Positions 7,508-15,572 of a stretch of DNA of 64,000 nt are shown piece by piece. The notes beneath the pieces were generated by a model. That model had not been told where the DNA came from. It was given only the letters and a program-made list of their open reading frames with translations, and ran no database searches. The first letter of the stretch is position 1, and every line of letters begins with the position of its first letter. A program made the position numbers and the translations under genes. The stretch is from an uncultured Pelagibacteraceae bacterium (GTDB taxonomy: Bacteria > Pseudomonadota > Alphaproteobacteria > Pelagibacterales > Pelagibacteraceae), in assembly GCA_902596925.1 (NCBI GenBank), contig CACJVT010000005.1, positions 1 to 64,000 on the forward strand, in the 5' to 3' direction.

Positions 7508-9904
7508 TTAGGCAACCATACTTTCTGCTTTTTGAAGATCAACAGCTACAAGTTGACTAATACCTTTCTCGGGCATTGTAACTCCATATAGTCTGTTCAT
7601 TTTAGACATTGTTAAAGCATGGTGGGTAACAATTATAAATTTCGTGTCAGTAATTTTTGTAAGTTCATCAAGCAAATTACAAAATCTTGTAACATTCGCA
7701 TCATCAAGAGGTGCATCTACTTCATCTAATACACAAATTGGAGATGGATTAGTTAAGAAAACAGCAAAAATTAATGAAAGCGCAGTAAGCGCTTGTTCTC
7801 CACCTGATAATAAAGTTATTGATTGAAGACGCTTGCCAGGAGGACTCACCAACATCTCTAGTCCTGCTTCTAGTGGATCATCAGCATCTACTAATTCAAG
7901 TTTGGCGCTTCCACCATTAAATAGTTTTGTGTAAACCTCGTTAAATTTTCTATCAACTTTATCAAAAGCCTCAATTAATCTTTCTCTTCCTTTTTGATTA
8001 AGCTCATTTATACTTTCTTTTAATTTTAGTATTGCTGTAACTAAATCGACCCTATCGCTCTCCATTTTTTTAATTTCAGTTTCATACTTATTTGTTTCTT
8101 CATCTGCTTTTAAGTTCACCGAGCCTAGTTTTTCTCTTTCTTGTTTTTTTTTGTCTAGCAAGTCCTCTTGATTTACAGCATCGGGTAGTTCCTCAACTCC
8201 GAAAAGATTTGAATTTTCTAAAATATTTTCCTCAGATAAATTTAATTCGGAATTAATTCTATCAATTAAATCATTTTTTCTTTTTTTTAATCCCTCAACT
8301 GTTGCACCCGAACTTGCTTTTCTCTCTCTTATCTGAATTGATTGCTCTTGGATTTCATTCAATTGTAATCTTAAATTTTCTATTTTTTCATCTGTTGAAT
8401 TAATAATTTCTTCATTTTCTTTTTTTTCCTCTTCAGAAATTCTTAACCCTTCAGTTATTTGACCTTTTTTTTCTGCCTGTAATTTTGGTTGATTGTCTAA
8501 TTTACTTAATTGATCATTCAATTTACTTCTTCTTTCGGTAAGCTGGGAAACCATTTTTTCAGAATTTGATAATAGGTTTTTCCAACTTTCTATCTCTGTA
8601 TCAATTACTTTAATTCTTTCGTTTCTCTTTACAGACTCTTTTTTTATATTTTCATTTTTACTATAACTCCCAGCATATGCTTCAATCAACAGCTTACAAT
8701 TATCAAGTGCTGAAATAGCTTCTTGATTTTTTTGTGAATTAATAAGTTCTTTAACTTTTTCAATTTCACTTTGTAATTTATCTTTAGAGGTGTTTAAATC
8801 ATTATCAGACTGTTTTTCAGTTTCATAATATTTGGAGTCAATTTCTATTAACTCATTTTTTTCTTCTTTTAATCTTTTTTCATTTGAGTTCGCATCGATT
8901 ACTATTCCTTTTTCTCTACCGATATCTTCCTCAAATGTTTGAAGTGTTTTTTTTATATTTTCAATTTCATCTTGTATCCTTGTGTTTTCTTCGTCCAGAC
9001 TTTGTAGTTCAAGATTAAGTCTCTGTATTTTAGATAAGTTTTCAATATTCTTTTCCCTTAATGGTGTGACTTTTTCAGTTTCAGTCTTTATTAAATTTTC
9101 AAGATCTGCGATCTTATTATTAAAGTCTGTTACTTCAGTCTCTGCTTCAACATTAATCTCATTTTCTATTTTTATTTCTTTATCAATTTCTAATAATTTT
9201 AAATAATATAAGCCTGCTTCTATCTTTTTTATTTCTTCAGACATATTTTTATATCTTGCTGCCTCTTCAGCTTGTTTTTGAAGATTAACAAGTTGCCTTT
9301 CTTGTTGGCGCCTTAATTCATCCGCTCTTTTAAGATTATTTTCTGCAGCGTTTAGTCGTAATTCAGCTTCATGCCTTCTTACATGTAATCCTGAAATTCC
9401 TGCAGCTTCTTCTAAGATTGCCCTTCTATCGGCTGGTTTAGCTGTAACGATTGCACCTATACGACCTTGGCTTATCATCGATGGAGAATGTGCTCCAGTT
9501 GATAAATCTGCAAAAAACATTTGAGCATCACGGGCTCTGACTTCCTTATCATTTATATAAAATTTTGAGCCTTTATCTTTTTCTATTTTTCTTCTTACGT
9601 TTACTTCATCCAATTCTCTATATTGAATTGGCCCCTCATTTTTTTCATTAGTTACAGTAACAGACACTTCTGCAATGTTCTTGGATGCTTTGTTAGATGT
9701 TCCAGAAAATATTACATCCTCCATTCCTGATCCTCGCATACTTTTTGCTGATGTTTCTCCCATGACCCATCTTAAGGACTCAACAATATTTGATTTTCCA
9801 CATCCATTAGGACCAACTATCCCAGTTAAACCATTTTCAATTAAGAAATTAGTTTTATCAGCGAAAGATTTAAATCCGTTCAATTGGATTTTTTTAAACT
9901 CCAT
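7508..9904 (-). CDS. smc: SMC chromosome condensation ATPase, short form without a recognisable hinge
   Basis: SMC proteins compact and segregate the chromosome with an ABC-type head ATPase. Head motifs are intact: Walker A GPNGCGKSN (31-39), signature LLSGGEQAL (698-706) and Walker B CVLDEVDAPLD (724-734). The protein is only 798 residues, against about 1150-1200 for typical bacterial SMC. The stretch from about 175 to 620 is charged coiled coil. I cannot find the globular, glycine-rich hinge of about 150 residues that normally sits mid-protein. Its only non-coil candidate is a short segment around residues 395-420 (LDNCKLLIEAYAGSY). No scpA or scpB is in the window. It sits between a dsbA-like gene (7 nt) and atpI (15 nt). 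MukB and Rad50 were considered, but the head sequence is SMC-like. Confidence 0.9.
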   Translation of the reverse strand: MEFKKIQLNGFKSFADKTNFLIENGLTGIVGPNGCGKSNIVESLRWVMGETSAKSMRGSGMEDVIFSGTSNKASKNIAEVSVTVTNEKNEGPIQYRELDEVNVRRKIEKDKGSKFYINDKEVRARDAQMFFADLSTGAHSPSMISQGRIGAIVTAKPADRRAILEEAAGISGLHVRRHEAELRLNAAENNLKRADELRRQQERQLVNLQKQAEEAARYKNMSEEIKKIEAGLYYLKLLEIDKEIKIENEINVEAETEVTDFNNKIADLENLIKTETEKVTPLREKNIENLSKIQRLNLELQSLDEENTRIQDEIENIKKTLQTFEEDIGREKGIVIDANSNEKRLKEEKNELIEIDSKYYETEKQSDNDLNTSKDKLQSEIEKVKELINSQKNQEAISALDNCKLLIEAYAGSYSKNENIKKESVKRNERIKVIDTEIESWKNLLSNSEKMVSQLTERRSKLNDQLSKLDNQPKLQAEKKGQITEGLRISEEEKKENEEIINSTDEKIENLRLQLNEIQEQSIQIRERKASSGATVEGLKKRKNDLIDRINSELNLSEENILENSNLFGVEELPDAVNQEDLLDKKKQEREKLGSVNLKADEETNKYETEIKKMESDRVDLVTAILKLKESINELNQKGRERLIEAFDKVDRKFNEVYTKLFNGGSAKLELVDADDPLEAGLEMLVSPPGKRLQSITLLSGGEQALTALSLIFAVFLTNPSPICVLDEVDAPLDDANVTRFCNLLDELTKITDTKFIIVTHHALTMSKMNRLYGVTMPEKGISQLVAVDLQKAESMVA

Positions 9905-9911
9905 TAGGAGT

Positions 9912-10487
9912 TTATATCAGTTTTTCCAGCGATTTTTTTAAATTTTTATAATTAAGGGGTTTCTCAAACTTTTTGTTATTAATAATAATCGTAGGAGTAG
10001 CATTAACCTTAAATTTTTTAGTACCTTCGATTCGATCGTTTAACACATAATCCTCTATTTTTTTATCATTTATACATTTTTCAAAATCTAAATCGAAGCC
10101 TTGATTTTTAATGAATGTTTTTAAATTATCATTAATTTCCTCCACATTTTTCCCTCTGACCCATGCTTGTTGATTTGAATAAAGGCTATTTAAAATTTTC
10201 AAACTTTCATTACTTTTACATTGAGAAATTTTTGATGCATTAAAAGCGGCTACATCTAGAGGAAAGTGTCTAAATTCAATTTTGACTAAACCAGTATCGA
10301 TATAATCTTTTTTGAGTTGAGGATATACGTTTTTATGAAAATCTGCGCAATGACTACATGTTAAAGATTCATAAGCGATTATTGTAATCTTCGCATCCTT
10401 ATTTCCTGCTATGATTCTATTTCCTTCAGCATTTAAAATACTTATCGACCCAAAAAACAAGAATAATATTAAAAATATTTTTTTCAT
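9912..10487 (-). CDS. DsbA-family thiol:disulfide oxidoreductase, exported
   Basis: This 191-residue thioredoxin-fold protein has an N-terminal signal peptide (MKKIFLILFLFFGSISILNA). Its active site is CSHC within ESLTCSHCADFHKNVYPQL (near residues 43-61), of the DsbA / DsbG-like type that introduces or shuffles disulfides in the periplasm. The cis-proline loop is visible as VNATPTIIINNK near residue 163. Its start overlaps the dciA-like gene by 4 nt and its stop lies 7 nt before smc; dciA-like, dsbA-like, smc is a gene order known from Alphaproteobacteria. The substrate and exact Dsb class cannot be told from the sequence. Confidence 0.88.
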   Translation of the reverse strand: MKKIFLILFLFFGSISILNAEGNRIIAGNKDAKITIIAYESLTCSHCADFHKNVYPQLKKDYIDTGLVKIEFRHFPLDVAAFNASKISQCKSNESLKILNSLYSNQQAWVRGKNVEEINDNLKTFIKNQGFDLDFEKCINDKKIEDYVLNDRIEGTKKFKVNATPTIIINNKKFEKPLNYKNLKKSLEKLI

Positions 10488-10969
10488 TTTGTTTTAAACA
10501 CTTTTGATAACTTTATTAAAGATTTCTTTATTTTTTCATTTTTAACACTATTTATCTTTTTTTGATAATCATGATTTGTCACATTATAGGAGCTTTCATC
10601 ATTTGTAGAGGGGTAAATTTTTTCATCATCAAAACTTGCTAGTTTAATTTTTTCAACAACAGAATAACCAAATAAATTATTTAATTTTTCTAATATATCT
10701 TTTCTTGAATATTCCAGTTCAACTTCATGCCCCCTTTTAACGTTAATTAACAAAGTGCTAACACCTAACTTATTAGAATTTTTAAAAGACTTGGGGTAGC
10801 AAACTTTAAATAAATTTTCTCCAACAATATATTTCCAATTATTGATAGTTTCAGAGTACACGTGCCCTTTCTTATTGATGACTTTTTTGATATTTTTTGG
10901 CAAAGTGTCTTTAAAGGATCTTAAGCCTTGAATGCTATTTCTCTGCTTAGTATATTTTTTGAATTGCAT
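10484..10969 (-). CDS. DUF721 / DciA-like protein
   Basis: The protein (161 residues from the ATG at 10967-10969) matches the DUF721 pattern. A region containing WKYIVGENLFKVCYPKSF is followed by LLINVKRGHEVELEYSRKDIL, where the family has its W..IVG...A...P and L.V.V......L.......L signatures. DUF721 includes DciA, the helicase-loading factor of bacteria that lack DnaC. Whether this copy loads DnaB is inferred only from family membership. The C-terminal 50 residues are lysine-rich and unstructured. A start 12 nt upstream is possible but would reach into mutY, which begins on the other strand at the next base (10970). Confidence 0.72.
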   Translation of the reverse strand: MQFKKYTKQRNSIQGLRSFKDTLPKNIKKVINKKGHVYSETINNWKYIVGENLFKVCYPKSFKNSNKLGVSTLLINVKRGHEVELEYSRKDILEKLNNLFGYSVVEKIKLASFDDEKIYPSTNDESSYNVTNHDYQKKINSVKNEKIKKSLIKLSKVFKTK

Positions 10970-11950
10970 ATGAAAGATCAAATAATAACAAAAAAAATTC
11001 TTAATTGGTATGATTTAAATAAGAGAAAATTACCGTGGCGAAAAAATGTTTCACAATCAAAAAAACATTATTATACATTGGTAAGTGAATTCATGTTGCA
11101 GCAGACACAAGTTGTGACTGTAATTCCTTATTTTAATAGATTTATAAATAAAATTCCAAATCTTAAAAAACTTTCAAAAATGCCAGATAGAGAATTGATA
11201 AAACTTTGGGAGGGTCTTGGATATTATTCGAGAGTAAGAAATCTAAAAAAAACTGCTAAAATCATAATTAGTAAATATCATGGAGAAATTCCAAATAATT
11301 ATGAGGATTTAATATCTTTACCTGGTATCGGCAATTACACTGCTAATGCAATTTTAGCTATTGCCTTTAATAAATCCTATATTCCTTTAGATGGAAACAT
11401 TGAAAGGGTTTTAAAAAGATATCTTTATTTAAAAAAAGATAAGGAAATACAAAAAGAAAATCTAATAGAAAAAAAATCTATTTTTGGAATTTCATCAAGA
11501 GCAAGCGATTATGCTCAAGCTTTAATGGAATTAGGAGCAATGATATGCAAACCAAAAAATCCTGAATGTAGTAAGTGTCCTATCTCAAAAAATTGCAAAT
11601 CTTATAAGAAGAAAGATTTTGATTTAGCTAAAATTACAAAAAAGAATAAAGAAAAATATTTTATTCTTAAAGTTTATAAAAAAAATCAAAAATACCTGTT
11701 AGTAAAAAATACAAGATTTAACTTTCTAAAAAATTTAGCAATTTTTCCGATGGAAGAGCTTTCTAACCCAAAAAATTTTAATGAAAATCTTAATTTTAAA
11801 ATGTCAAATATGAATATGAACATAAAAATTGAATATCTCAAAAATGCAAAAAGATTTCCCTCATCTTATTGGTTTGATAAAAGGAAATTAGATAATTATA
11901 TGCTTCCAACATTCACTAAGAAAGTTGTTAAATATTTAGAAAAAAAATAA
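10970..11950 (+). CDS. mutY: A/G-specific adenine DNA glycosylase MutY
   Basis: MutY removes adenine mispaired with 8-oxoguanine. From the ATG at 10970 the protein is 326 residues. It has the catalytic glutamate in EFMLQQTQV, the helix-hairpin-helix LPGIGNYTANAI and the catalytic aspartate in PLDGNIERV. The four cluster cysteines follow as C-x6-C-x2-C-x5-C (ICKPKNPECSKCPISKNC), so the [4Fe-4S] cluster is intact. The C-terminal MutT-like 8-oxoG recognition domain is present but divergent. An in-frame ATG 42 nt upstream would overlap the divergent dciA-like gene and adds no conserved sequence. The stop overlaps the next ATG by one base (TAATG). Confidence 0.93.
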   Translation: MKDQIITKKILNWYDLNKRKLPWRKNVSQSKKHYYTLVSEFMLQQTQVVTVIPYFNRFINKIPNLKKLSKMPDRELIKLWEGLGYYSRVRNLKKTAKIIISKYHGEIPNNYEDLISLPGIGNYTANAILAIAFNKSYIPLDGNIERVLKRYLYLKKDKEIQKENLIEKKSIFGISSRASDYAQALMELGAMICKPKNPECSKCPISKNCKSYKKKDFDLAKITKKNKEKYFILKVYKKNQKYLLVKNTRFNFLKNLAIFPMEELSNPKNFNENLNFKMSNMNMNIKIEYLKNAKRFPSSYWFDKRKLDNYMLPTFTKKVVKYLEKK

Positions 11951-13095
11951 TGAAAAAAGTAGCTGTAATTGGTGCTGGTATTTCAGGGCTATTCATTGCG
12001 AATTTATTTAAGAGAAATGAAAAATATCAAGTAACTATCTTTGAAAGAAATAGCTTAATCGATTTAAAAGAAGGTTACGGAATTCAATTATCTGTCAACA
12101 GTATCAAACTTTTAAATAAAATTCAGTTTGATAAATTAGAAAATAATAAAAAATTTAATCCAGACAAAATAAATTTTTACTCAGTTAAAAATTCTAATAA
12201 GATATGTGAGTTAAATATATCAGATTTTAATACTGAAAATTGTAAATATACTACTCTTAAAAGATCATCACTTATTGATTTTTTAAAAAAGGATATAGAG
12301 AAAGAAATAAAATTTAACCACACTATTTCAACGATAGAACAACAAGATCAAATCGTTAAAATCGCTTTTGAAAATAATGAAGCTTATGAATTTGACTATT
12401 TAATTATTTCAGATGGTGTCTTTTCAAAGAGTAAAAATCTGTTATCAAAAAATAAAATTCAGCCAAAATATGATGATACGTTAGCCATAAGAGGAATAAT
12501 ACCAAGCTCGTCAAATATAGCTGATAAAAAAAACATCTCATTGTTTTTAGGTTCAAATTTTCACTATGTTATTTATCCAGTATCTCCCGATGGAGATTTA
12601 AACTTTATAGCTGTAATGAAGTATAAACTTTCAGAGGATGAGCAAAAAGATTTCTCGTTATTTAAAGATGACAACTTTATTAAAAAGATTTTAGAAAAAG
12701 TTCCACAATTAAGTATGGAATTTTTTGATAATATTAATGATTTAAAGATATACCCTGTATTTGTGAGTCATGATTTTTTTGAGTTTAATAATAATAATAT
12801 TCATCTAGTAGGAGATGCTTTTTTTACTTTTTCACCATCATTTGCTCAAGGCGCATCACAATCAATAGAAGGTGCATATGAATTATTTGAAAATATAGAG
12901 AATAATACTAAGAGTAATTTTTTTAGAAATAGAGTTGATAAAATAAAGATGGTAAATAATCGCTCAAAATTTAATCAATTTGCTTTTCATTTATCTAATC
13001 CTTTAACTACATTTTTAAGAAATATTTTTTTGAAAAGATTAGTAAAAAATAAAAAGTTTTTAGAGGGCTACCTTGGGAAAATATATAAAAACTAA
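11950..13095 (+). CDS. FAD-dependent monooxygenase, UbiH / salicylate-hydroxylase-like
   Basis: This is a class A flavoprotein monooxygenase of 381 residues. The FAD-binding GxGxxG is at the N-terminus (VAVIGAGISGLFIANLF), the DG motif is DYLIISDGVFSKSK near residue 155, and the GD motif is LVGDAFFTFSPSFAQGASQSIEGAYEL near residue 287. The family hydroxylates aromatic rings, for example in ubiquinone synthesis or aromatic degradation. The sequence does not tell which ring is used here. It overlaps mutY by one base and ends in a shared-stop overlap of 4 nt with ccrM on the opposite strand. A UbiH/UbiL-type role would fit a respiring organism but is a guess. Confidence 0.75.
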   Translation: MKKVAVIGAGISGLFIANLFKRNEKYQVTIFERNSLIDLKEGYGIQLSVNSIKLLNKIQFDKLENNKKFNPDKINFYSVKNSNKICELNISDFNTENCKYTTLKRSSLIDFLKKDIEKEIKFNHTISTIEQQDQIVKIAFENNEAYEFDYLIISDGVFSKSKNLLSKNKIQPKYDDTLAIRGIIPSSSNIADKKNISLFLGSNFHYVIYPVSPDGDLNFIAVMKYKLSEDEQKDFSLFKDDNFIKKILEKVPQLSMEFFDNINDLKIYPVFVSHDFFEFNNNNIHLVGDAFFTFSPSFAQGASQSIEGAYELFENIENNTKSNFFRNRVDKIKMVNNRSKFNQFAFHLSNPLTTFLRNIFLKRLVKNKKFLEGYLGKIYKN

Positions 13096-14162
13096 CTATT
13101 AGAAATCAACCTTTGTCTCAAATAATCGATAGGAACTGCGTTTCCATTTAAGTTATAATGCCAATAGGTCCATCCATTACAGCTTTCAGCACCTAAAATT
13201 GTAGCTGCTACTTTATGGATTGAGCCTTCAGTTTGAGCATGTTTGATACTGCCATCAGCCATAATTTTTGCACTGATTTTCTTTTTATTATCAAAAATAG
13301 TGGTGCCTGGTTTAATTATTCCTAATTCAACCAATGATCCAAAAGGTATTCTCGGCTTAGATCTACCATTTTGCAAAGTATCTAAATAATGATCTTCTAT
13401 AGGTTTTGCTTTCTTTAATCTTTGTTCGGCAGCTTTAAAATAGGTTTTTTCTTTTTCAATTCCATAATAATTTCTACCCAGTTTTTTTGCAACTGTTGCT
13501 GTTGTTCCTGATCCTAAAAAAGGGTCTAAAACTAAATCATTTTTATTTGATGTTGCTAATAAAATTCTGTGAAGTAGAGCCTCAGGTTTTTGAGTAGAAT
13601 GGACTTTTTTACCATTCTTTTTTAGTCTTTCGGAACCATTACAAATTGGTAATTCCCAGTTAGATCTCATTTGAAGATCGTCATTTAAACATTTTAAGGA
13701 TTGATAATTAAAAGTGTATTTTGATTTTTCAGACTTTGATGCCCAAATTAAAGTTTCGTGGGCGTTCGTAAAACGTGTTCCTCTAAAATTTGGCATCGGG
13801 TTTTTTTTATTCCAAATGACGTCATTTAAAATCCAAAAACCTAAATTTTGAATAGCTGTTCCAACTCTAAAAATGTTATGGTAACTACCAATTACCCAAA
13901 TAGCTCCATTTTTTTTTAAAATTCTTTTACATTCACTTAACCATGAATAGGTAAATTCATCATACTTTTTAAAATTTTCAAATTGATCCCATTTATCATT
14001 TACTGCATTTACTTTAGATCTATCTGGTCTTGTTAATTCACTTTTTAATTGTAGGTTGTAAGGAGGGTCAGCAAAAATTAAATCAAAAGTCTCATCAGGA
14101 ATTTTTTTTAGCTCTTGAAGGCTATCTCCGTTAATTAATTTATTTTTAAAATCTAAATTCAT
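13092..14162 (-). CDS. ccrM: Cell-cycle-type adenine methyltransferase CcrM (GANTC)
   Basis: This is a beta-class N6-adenine DNA methyltransferase of 356 residues. Motif IV DPPYNLQL comes early (near residue 32) and the AdoMet motif LDPFLGSGTTATVAKKLG comes after it (near 218). The CcrM-specific C-terminal domain of about 80 residues follows (PFGSLVELGIIKPG and ESCNGWTYWHYN), where GANTC recognition is known to lie. No restriction endonuclease gene is beside it. The ATG at 14160-14162 is chosen because it starts just before the conserved INGDSLQEL; a 14-codon longer frame would include the promoter-like sequence. Neighbours are rnhB upstream and the flavin monooxygenase downstream, whose stop it overlaps by 4 nt. 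Confidence 0.93.
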   Translation of the reverse strand: MNLDFKNKLINGDSLQELKKIPDETFDLIFADPPYNLQLKSELTRPDRSKVNAVNDKWDQFENFKKYDEFTYSWLSECKRILKKNGAIWVIGSYHNIFRVGTAIQNLGFWILNDVIWNKKNPMPNFRGTRFTNAHETLIWASKSEKSKYTFNYQSLKCLNDDLQMRSNWELPICNGSERLKKNGKKVHSTQKPEALLHRILLATSNKNDLVLDPFLGSGTTATVAKKLGRNYYGIEKEKTYFKAAEQRLKKAKPIEDHYLDTLQNGRSKPRIPFGSLVELGIIKPGTTIFDNKKKISAKIMADGSIKHAQTEGSIHKVAATILGAESCNGWTYWHYNLNGNAVPIDYLRQRLISNS

Positions 14163-14175
14163 TTTGAAAAAATAA

Positions 14176-14204
14176 ATTAGACTCCAAAAAGATTCTTGGG
14201 TCAA
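14176..14204 (-). promoter_or_regulatory. Predicted ccrM promoter with embedded GANTC sites
   Basis: On the minus strand TTGACC (14199-14204) and TCTAAT (14176-14181) are separated by exactly 17 bp, each matching the sigma-70 consensus at 5 of 6 positions. The start of transcription would lie about 7 nt further on, leaving a leader of only a few nucleotides before the ATG at 14162. Two GANTC sites fall inside the promoter, at 14191-14195 (spacer) and 14180-14184 (overlapping the -10). A third is at 14224-14228 upstream. Promoter strength and start site are unproven. Confidence 0.6.
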
Positions 14205-14281
14205 CCTATGATTGAATTATTTAGACTCGTTTTGTATGACTTATCATGGCGATAACTACATATTGTGTTTTTACGTGAAAA

Positions 14282-14842
14282 CTATTTTAATCTATTTATG
14301 GGAGAGAAGTTTTTTCTGTGATGCTTTGTAATCCCTAAAACTTTTATGGCTTTTAAATGTTGACTAGTACCATATCCAAAATTTTTTTGCCAACTATAAC
14401 CTTTAAACTTTTTACTTAAATTTGAGATCATTTTATCACGTGTAACTTTAGCAATAATTGATGCTGCAGAAATAGATGGAATTTTTTGGTCACCTTTAAT
14501 AATAGATTTAAGTTTGTAATTTTTTAATTCAGGTAATTTATTTCCATCAATTAATACGTGTGAAGGTTTTTTCTTAAGTTTTTTGATTGCTCTTTTCATT
14601 GCTAATAAACTGGCATTTAAAATATTTAATTGTTCAATTTCTTTCAATGATGCCTTTCCAATTGCCCAAATTGAATTTTTTTTAATATGGCTAAATAAGA
14701 CTTTGCGTTTAGAGCTCGATATACTTTTTGAGTCTTTTAGTAATTTTGTATTTATAGATTTTTTTAAAATAACTGCAGCTGCATAAACTGGTCCAACCAA
14801 ACTTCCTCGACCGACTTCATCTACACCAGCGATTATTTTCAT
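14282..14842 (-). CDS. rnhB: Ribonuclease HII
   Basis: RNase HII nicks DNA at embedded ribonucleotides and degrades RNA-DNA hybrids. From ATG at 14840-14842 the protein is 186 residues and begins at once with the catalytic block IAGVDEVGRGSLVGPVYAAAV (Asp-Glu pair). The further acidic ligands are in LIDGNKLP and AASIIAKVTRDK. The length is close to the usual 190-210. The chosen start overlaps the stop of the UDG-like gene by one base (TAATG); an upstream start would add a basic 19-residue tail inside that gene. A 119-nt gap separates it from ccrM, which therefore likely has its own promoter. Confidence 0.93.
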   Translation of the reverse strand: MKIIAGVDEVGRGSLVGPVYAAAVILKKSINTKLLKDSKSISSSKRKVLFSHIKKNSIWAIGKASLKEIEQLNILNASLLAMKRAIKKLKKKPSHVLIDGNKLPELKNYKLKSIIKGDQKIPSISAASIIAKVTRDKMISNLSKKFKGYSWQKNFGYGTSQHLKAIKVLGITKHHRKNFSPINRLK

Positions 14843-15561
14843 TAAATTATAATATTTAAATCTTCTACTTTTTTTCTTATTTTTTTTAGGTCCTCCCATG
14901 AGAATTTCTTTTTATCTGGATACCTAATTAAATAAGATGGATTAAAAGTGATAATTACGGGAATTGTTTTGTTTCCAATTATGATTTCTTTCCAATTTCC
15001 TCTTTCGTTTGAGATTTGATTACCAAGACCCGTTACCGCCTCCATTGCAGTGGTACCCATCAATATCAAAATTTTAGGATCTATAATTGAAATATGTTCT
15101 TTTAGAAAAATTGAATATCGCTTTATCTCTTGAGTAGTTGGCTTTCTATCATTAGGGGGTCTAAAATTTATTGAGTAAGTAGAGTACACTTTCTCTCTTT
15201 TAATTTTAATTGCTAAAAGCATCTTGTTTAAAAGAACGCCAACATCTCCACAAAATGTTTTAGCTTCCAAGTCTTCTTTTTCATCAGGAGCTTCTCCAAT
15301 TAACATTATAGGACTATTTATGTCACCATCTCCCATAACTAGATTTTTAGAATTATTTCTTAAATTACAATCTTCAATTGAATTGATTTTTTTCTTTAGT
15401 CTTAATATTCTCTCTTCTTTCCCTTTTTTATTTTGAACGCTATTTTCCTTTACAATTTTAAGTCTATTTATTGGCTTATTACTAAATTCAAATTTTGGCT
15501 CTACTTTATCTAAAAATCTTTGATCATATTTGGCATTTTGATTTAACATCTTTTTAGTCAT
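14842..15561 (-). CDS. Family 4-like uracil-DNA glycosylase, cluster cysteines mostly missing
   Basis: The 239-residue protein has the uracil-DNA glycosylase superfamily layout. There is a first motif GEAPDEKEDLEAKTFCG (family 4: GEAPG..ED..G.PF.G), NFRPPNDRKPT (family 4: KCRPP.NR.P), LILMGTTAMEAVTG and a late TFNPSYLIRYP (His of HPS replaced by Asn). Family 4 enzymes hold a [4Fe-4S] cluster by four cysteines. Here only the one in EDCNLRNN is in place; the other three positions read Ile, Phe and Tyr. About 80 variable residues precede the domain. The start is the ATG at 15559-15561; a TTG 9 nt upstream is also possible. Glycosylase activity is uncertain given these changes. Confidence 0.75.
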   Translation of the reverse strand: MTKKMLNQNAKYDQRFLDKVEPKFEFSNKPINRLKIVKENSVQNKKGKEERILRLKKKINSIEDCNLRNNSKNLVMGDGDINSPIMLIGEAPDEKEDLEAKTFCGDVGVLLNKMLLAIKIKREKVYSTYSINFRPPNDRKPTTQEIKRYSIFLKEHISIIDPKILILMGTTAMEAVTGLGNQISNERGNWKEIIIGNKTIPVIITFNPSYLIRYPDKKKFSWEDLKKIRKKVEDLNIII

Positions 15562-15572
15562 AAAGTGCAATT

